Shown one piece after another: positions 6,396 to 7,955 of a stretch of DNA of 7,955 nucleotides (within the stretch, counting starts at the first letter, position 1; each line of letters opens with the position of its first letter). The stretch is from Thiotrichaceae bacterium. GTDB lineage: Bacteria > Pseudomonadota > Gammaproteobacteria > Thiotrichales > Thiotrichaceae. The position numbers were made by a program, and so were the translations under genes. The stretch is from the NCBI GenBank assembly GCA_015494435.1, contig WGBH01000125.1, positions 1 to 7,955 of the forward strand, read 5' to 3'. The notes below the pieces were generated by a model, which was given only the letters and a program-made list of their open reading frames with translations, was not told the origin of the DNA and made no database searches.

Positions 6396-6425
6396 ATTAT
6401 ACTTTCTTCTTTACGCTTTAGTGAA
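6396..6425 (-). promoter_or_regulatory. Possible sigma-70 promoter toward dctP
   Basis: On the minus strand TTCACT (6420-6425) and a perfect TATAAT (6396-6401) are separated by 18 bases. This would give dctP a leader of about 180 bases containing the TAAGCA palindrome. An overlapping TATACT (6398-6403) faces yajR but lacks a good upstream hexamer. Other AT-rich candidates closer to dctP are weaker. Confidence 0.3.
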
Positions 6426-6457
6426 GCTAATACATCAACTCAGGATGTCTTATTTCT

Positions 6458-7819
6458 ATGAATACTATTGAAAAACGAACCGCCGTATCACTCGCTGCTA
6501 TTTATGCTGTGCGTATGCTGGGTCTATTTATGATCTTGCCTGTGTTTACACTCTATGCCAAGAATATTCCTGATACCACACCGTTTTTGATTGGATTAAC
6601 CATTGGTATTTATGGATTAAGCCAAGCGATGTTACAAATTCCACTGGGGTTATTATCCGATAAAATAGGTCGTAAACCTGTGATTGTGGGTGGTTTGCTT
6701 GTCTTTGCGATTGGCAGTGTGGTCGCTGCTATTTCCACTGATATAGGCATGTTAATTTTAGGTCGAGCGATTCAAGGCTCAGGGGCTATTGCGGCCGCAA
6801 CAATGGCATTAGCCGCAGATTTAACCCGTGAGCAACATCGCGCTAAGGTAATGGCTATTATTGGTATGACTATTGGTATTTCTTTTTCTGTTGCAATGAT
6901 TATTGGTCCTATTATTAGTCAATGGGGCGGGTTAAGTGCTATTTTTTGGGTAACAACTGCATTGGCTTTGATCGGTATATTGCTTATTTTATTGGTCGTC
7001 CCTAATCCACCGACGTTACACTCCCATCGTGATGCAGGTATTATCAAAGGCTATTTATTATCGGCTTTACGCAATCCGACCTTAATACGAATGAATATTG
7101 GTGTCTTTATTCTGCATCTGATTCTTTCTGCCAATTTTATTGTTATTCCAACTGTTTTTCGTGATAACTTAGGCTTTAACACCATAGAACACTGGAAAAT
7201 CTACTTACCTGTGTTATTACTCTCTTTTATTCTCTCTATTCCTTTGATTATCCTGGCTGAAAAATATCAGAAAATTAAACCCTTGTTTATTAGCTCTGTC
7301 ACCTTATTAATCCTTGCCCAAACTGTAATGGGCTTCATGACAAATACTCTATTGATTTTATTAGTTGCTTTTTTAGTGTTCTTTATTGGCTTTAATTTCT
7401 TGGAGGCAGTACAACCTTCTCTTGTGGCTAAATACGCTAGTGTTAATAATAAAGGAACGGCAATGGGAATATTCTCTACCGCACAGTTTATGGGAAGTTT
7501 TATGGGGGGGTCACTTGGAGGGTTTATCTTAACTTACTGGGGAATTCGGGGGGTTCTATTCCTTGGTGCTATGATGGCGACATTATGGCTATTGCTTGCC
7601 GTTGGGTTACCCCGTCCTAAGTTTTATCAAAGTATTATTTTTAAACTCAATAAAACCGCTTTAGAAAATCCAAAACAAACTAGCCTGCAACTAAGTCAAG
7701 TCACAGGCGTTAAAGAAAGCGCACTTTCTTTGGAGGAAGGCACGGCTTATCTAAAAGTCGATAAAGATCTATTTTTAGAGGAAGCATTAAAGCCTTATAC
7801 TCAATCCTCCAGTTTTTAA
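6458..7819 (+). CDS. yajR: Major facilitator superfamily transporter, YajR-type with C-terminal YAM domain
   Basis: This 453-residue inner-membrane protein has 12 predicted helices plus a soluble C-terminal domain, nearly the length I recall for E. coli YajR (454). Major-facilitator motif A is clear in the loop after helix 2 (GLLSDKIGRKPV, about 64-75), a motif B-like RAIQGSGAI lies at 103-111, and the motif C region GISFSVAMIIGP at 140-151 is typical of antiporters. A central loop at about 183-205 separates the two halves. From about 405 the chain becomes hydrophilic, with a beta-alpha-beta pattern (SLQLSQVTGVKESALSLEEGTAYLKVD), which matches the ferredoxin-like YAM domain characteristic of YajR. 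Family knowledge: proton-driven export is presumed; the natural substrate is not established. AGGA lies 12 bases before the ATG, slightly far. It is divergent from dctP and appears monocistronic. No strong terminator follows; the AATTTT-TT-AAAATT palindrome at 7843-7856 is AT-only. Confidence 0.9.
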   Translation: MNTIEKRTAVSLAAIYAVRMLGLFMILPVFTLYAKNIPDTTPFLIGLTIGIYGLSQAMLQIPLGLLSDKIGRKPVIVGGLLVFAIGSVVAAISTDIGMLILGRAIQGSGAIAAATMALAADLTREQHRAKVMAIIGMTIGISFSVAMIIGPIISQWGGLSAIFWVTTALALIGILLILLVVPNPPTLHSHRDAGIIKGYLLSALRNPTLIRMNIGVFILHLILSANFIVIPTVFRDNLGFNTIEHWKIYLPVLLLSFILSIPLIILAEKYQKIKPLFISSVTLLILAQTVMGFMTNTLLILLVAFLVFFIGFNFLEAVQPSLVAKYASVNNKGTAMGIFSTAQFMGSFMGGSLGGFILTYWGIRGVLFLGAMMATLWLLLAVGLPRPKFYQSIIFKLNKTALENPKQTSLQLSQVTGVKESALSLEEGTAYLKVDKDLFLEEALKPYTQSSSF

Positions 7820-7832
7820 CTCCAGATTTCTA

Positions 7833-7863
7833 TTGACATGTTAATTTTTTAAAATTCAATAAT
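7833..7863 (+). promoter_or_regulatory. Possible sigma-70 promoter for a gene beyond the right edge
   Basis: A perfect TTGACA (7833-7838) is followed after 19 bases by AATAAT (7858-7863), five of six matches to the -10 consensus. The spacing is two bases longer than ideal. A small AT palindrome lies in the spacer. Confidence 0.35.
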
Positions 7864-7898
7864 TTATGTTATTTGTTTAAAAATAATCAGAGCGTACA

Positions 7899-7955
7899 AT
7901 GCGTCTAACATCATATTTTCCTATAAAAGTATTAAAACGGAAAAATGATAAGATA
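7899..7955 (+). CDS. Possible 5' end of an unidentified gene, cut by the window edge
   Basis: From the ATG at 7899 a frame stays open for 19 codons to the end of the window (MRLTSYFPIKVLKRKNDKI). A plausible promoter lies about 35 bases upstream. The preceding CAGAG is a poor ribosome site. The codons show no recognisable family, and 19 open codons in this AT-rich DNA are not strong proof. Confidence 0.25.
   Translation, partial: MRLTSYFPIKVLKRKNDKI

Noticed and set aside
1..7955. CRISPR array, tRNA or rRNA genes, intact insertion sequence, or a new defence or biosynthetic system
   Set aside because: No regularly spaced direct repeats, cloverleaf-like sequences or complete transposase frames were seen. 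The intact genes are an ordinary dicarboxylate importer, an MFS transporter and two envelope proteins.

Overview
The window reads as chromosomal DNA from an AT-rich gammaproteobacterium (G+C judged by eye at well under 45%). The closest protein resemblances I recognise are the Pseudomonas/Vibrio-type C4-dicarboxylate TRAP transporter DctPQM and the E. coli-type transporter YajR. A degraded REP-associated transposase and a degraded NapC/NirT-type cytochrome also fit that group. I cannot place the organism more precisely from sequence alone.

Layout, left to right. 203-1081 (+) encodes a membrane-anchored OmpA-domain protein. 1082-1516 holds no intact gene: it carries the tail of a frameshifted REP-associated tyrosine transposase, a short beta-propeller-like tail fused to it, and two inverted repeats. 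1517-2521 (-) encodes a secreted protein of unknown family with an acidic N-terminal half and four cysteines; a perfect 18-bp palindrome lies just upstream of it. 2590-3018 (-) is a dead tetraheme cytochrome gene with lost ends, an in-frame stop and a broken haem site. 3056-6213 (-) is the operon dctP-dctQ-dctM, with a decayed REP/MITE-like element between dctP and dctQ. 6458-7819 (+) is yajR, divergent from dctP. The last ~135 bases hold a possible promoter and perhaps the start of another gene.

How the genes work together. DctP (periplasmic binding protein), DctQ (small membrane subunit) and DctM (large membrane subunit) form one complete sodium- or proton-coupled importer, most likely for malate, succinate or fumarate. 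YajR is probably an independent efflux-type transporter that only shares the intergenic region. The OmpA-domain protein and the unknown secreted protein are cell-envelope proteins with no visible link to transport.

The 1.1-3.0 kb stretch looks like an eroding junction. Transposase, propeller-like and cytochrome fragments lie side by side, which suggests past insertion and loss of respiratory (possibly nitrate/nitrite) genes. I found no convincing new multi-gene system. The items most worth following up are the relic cytochrome, the unknown cysteine-containing secreted protein with its palindrome, and the repeat inside the dct operon.
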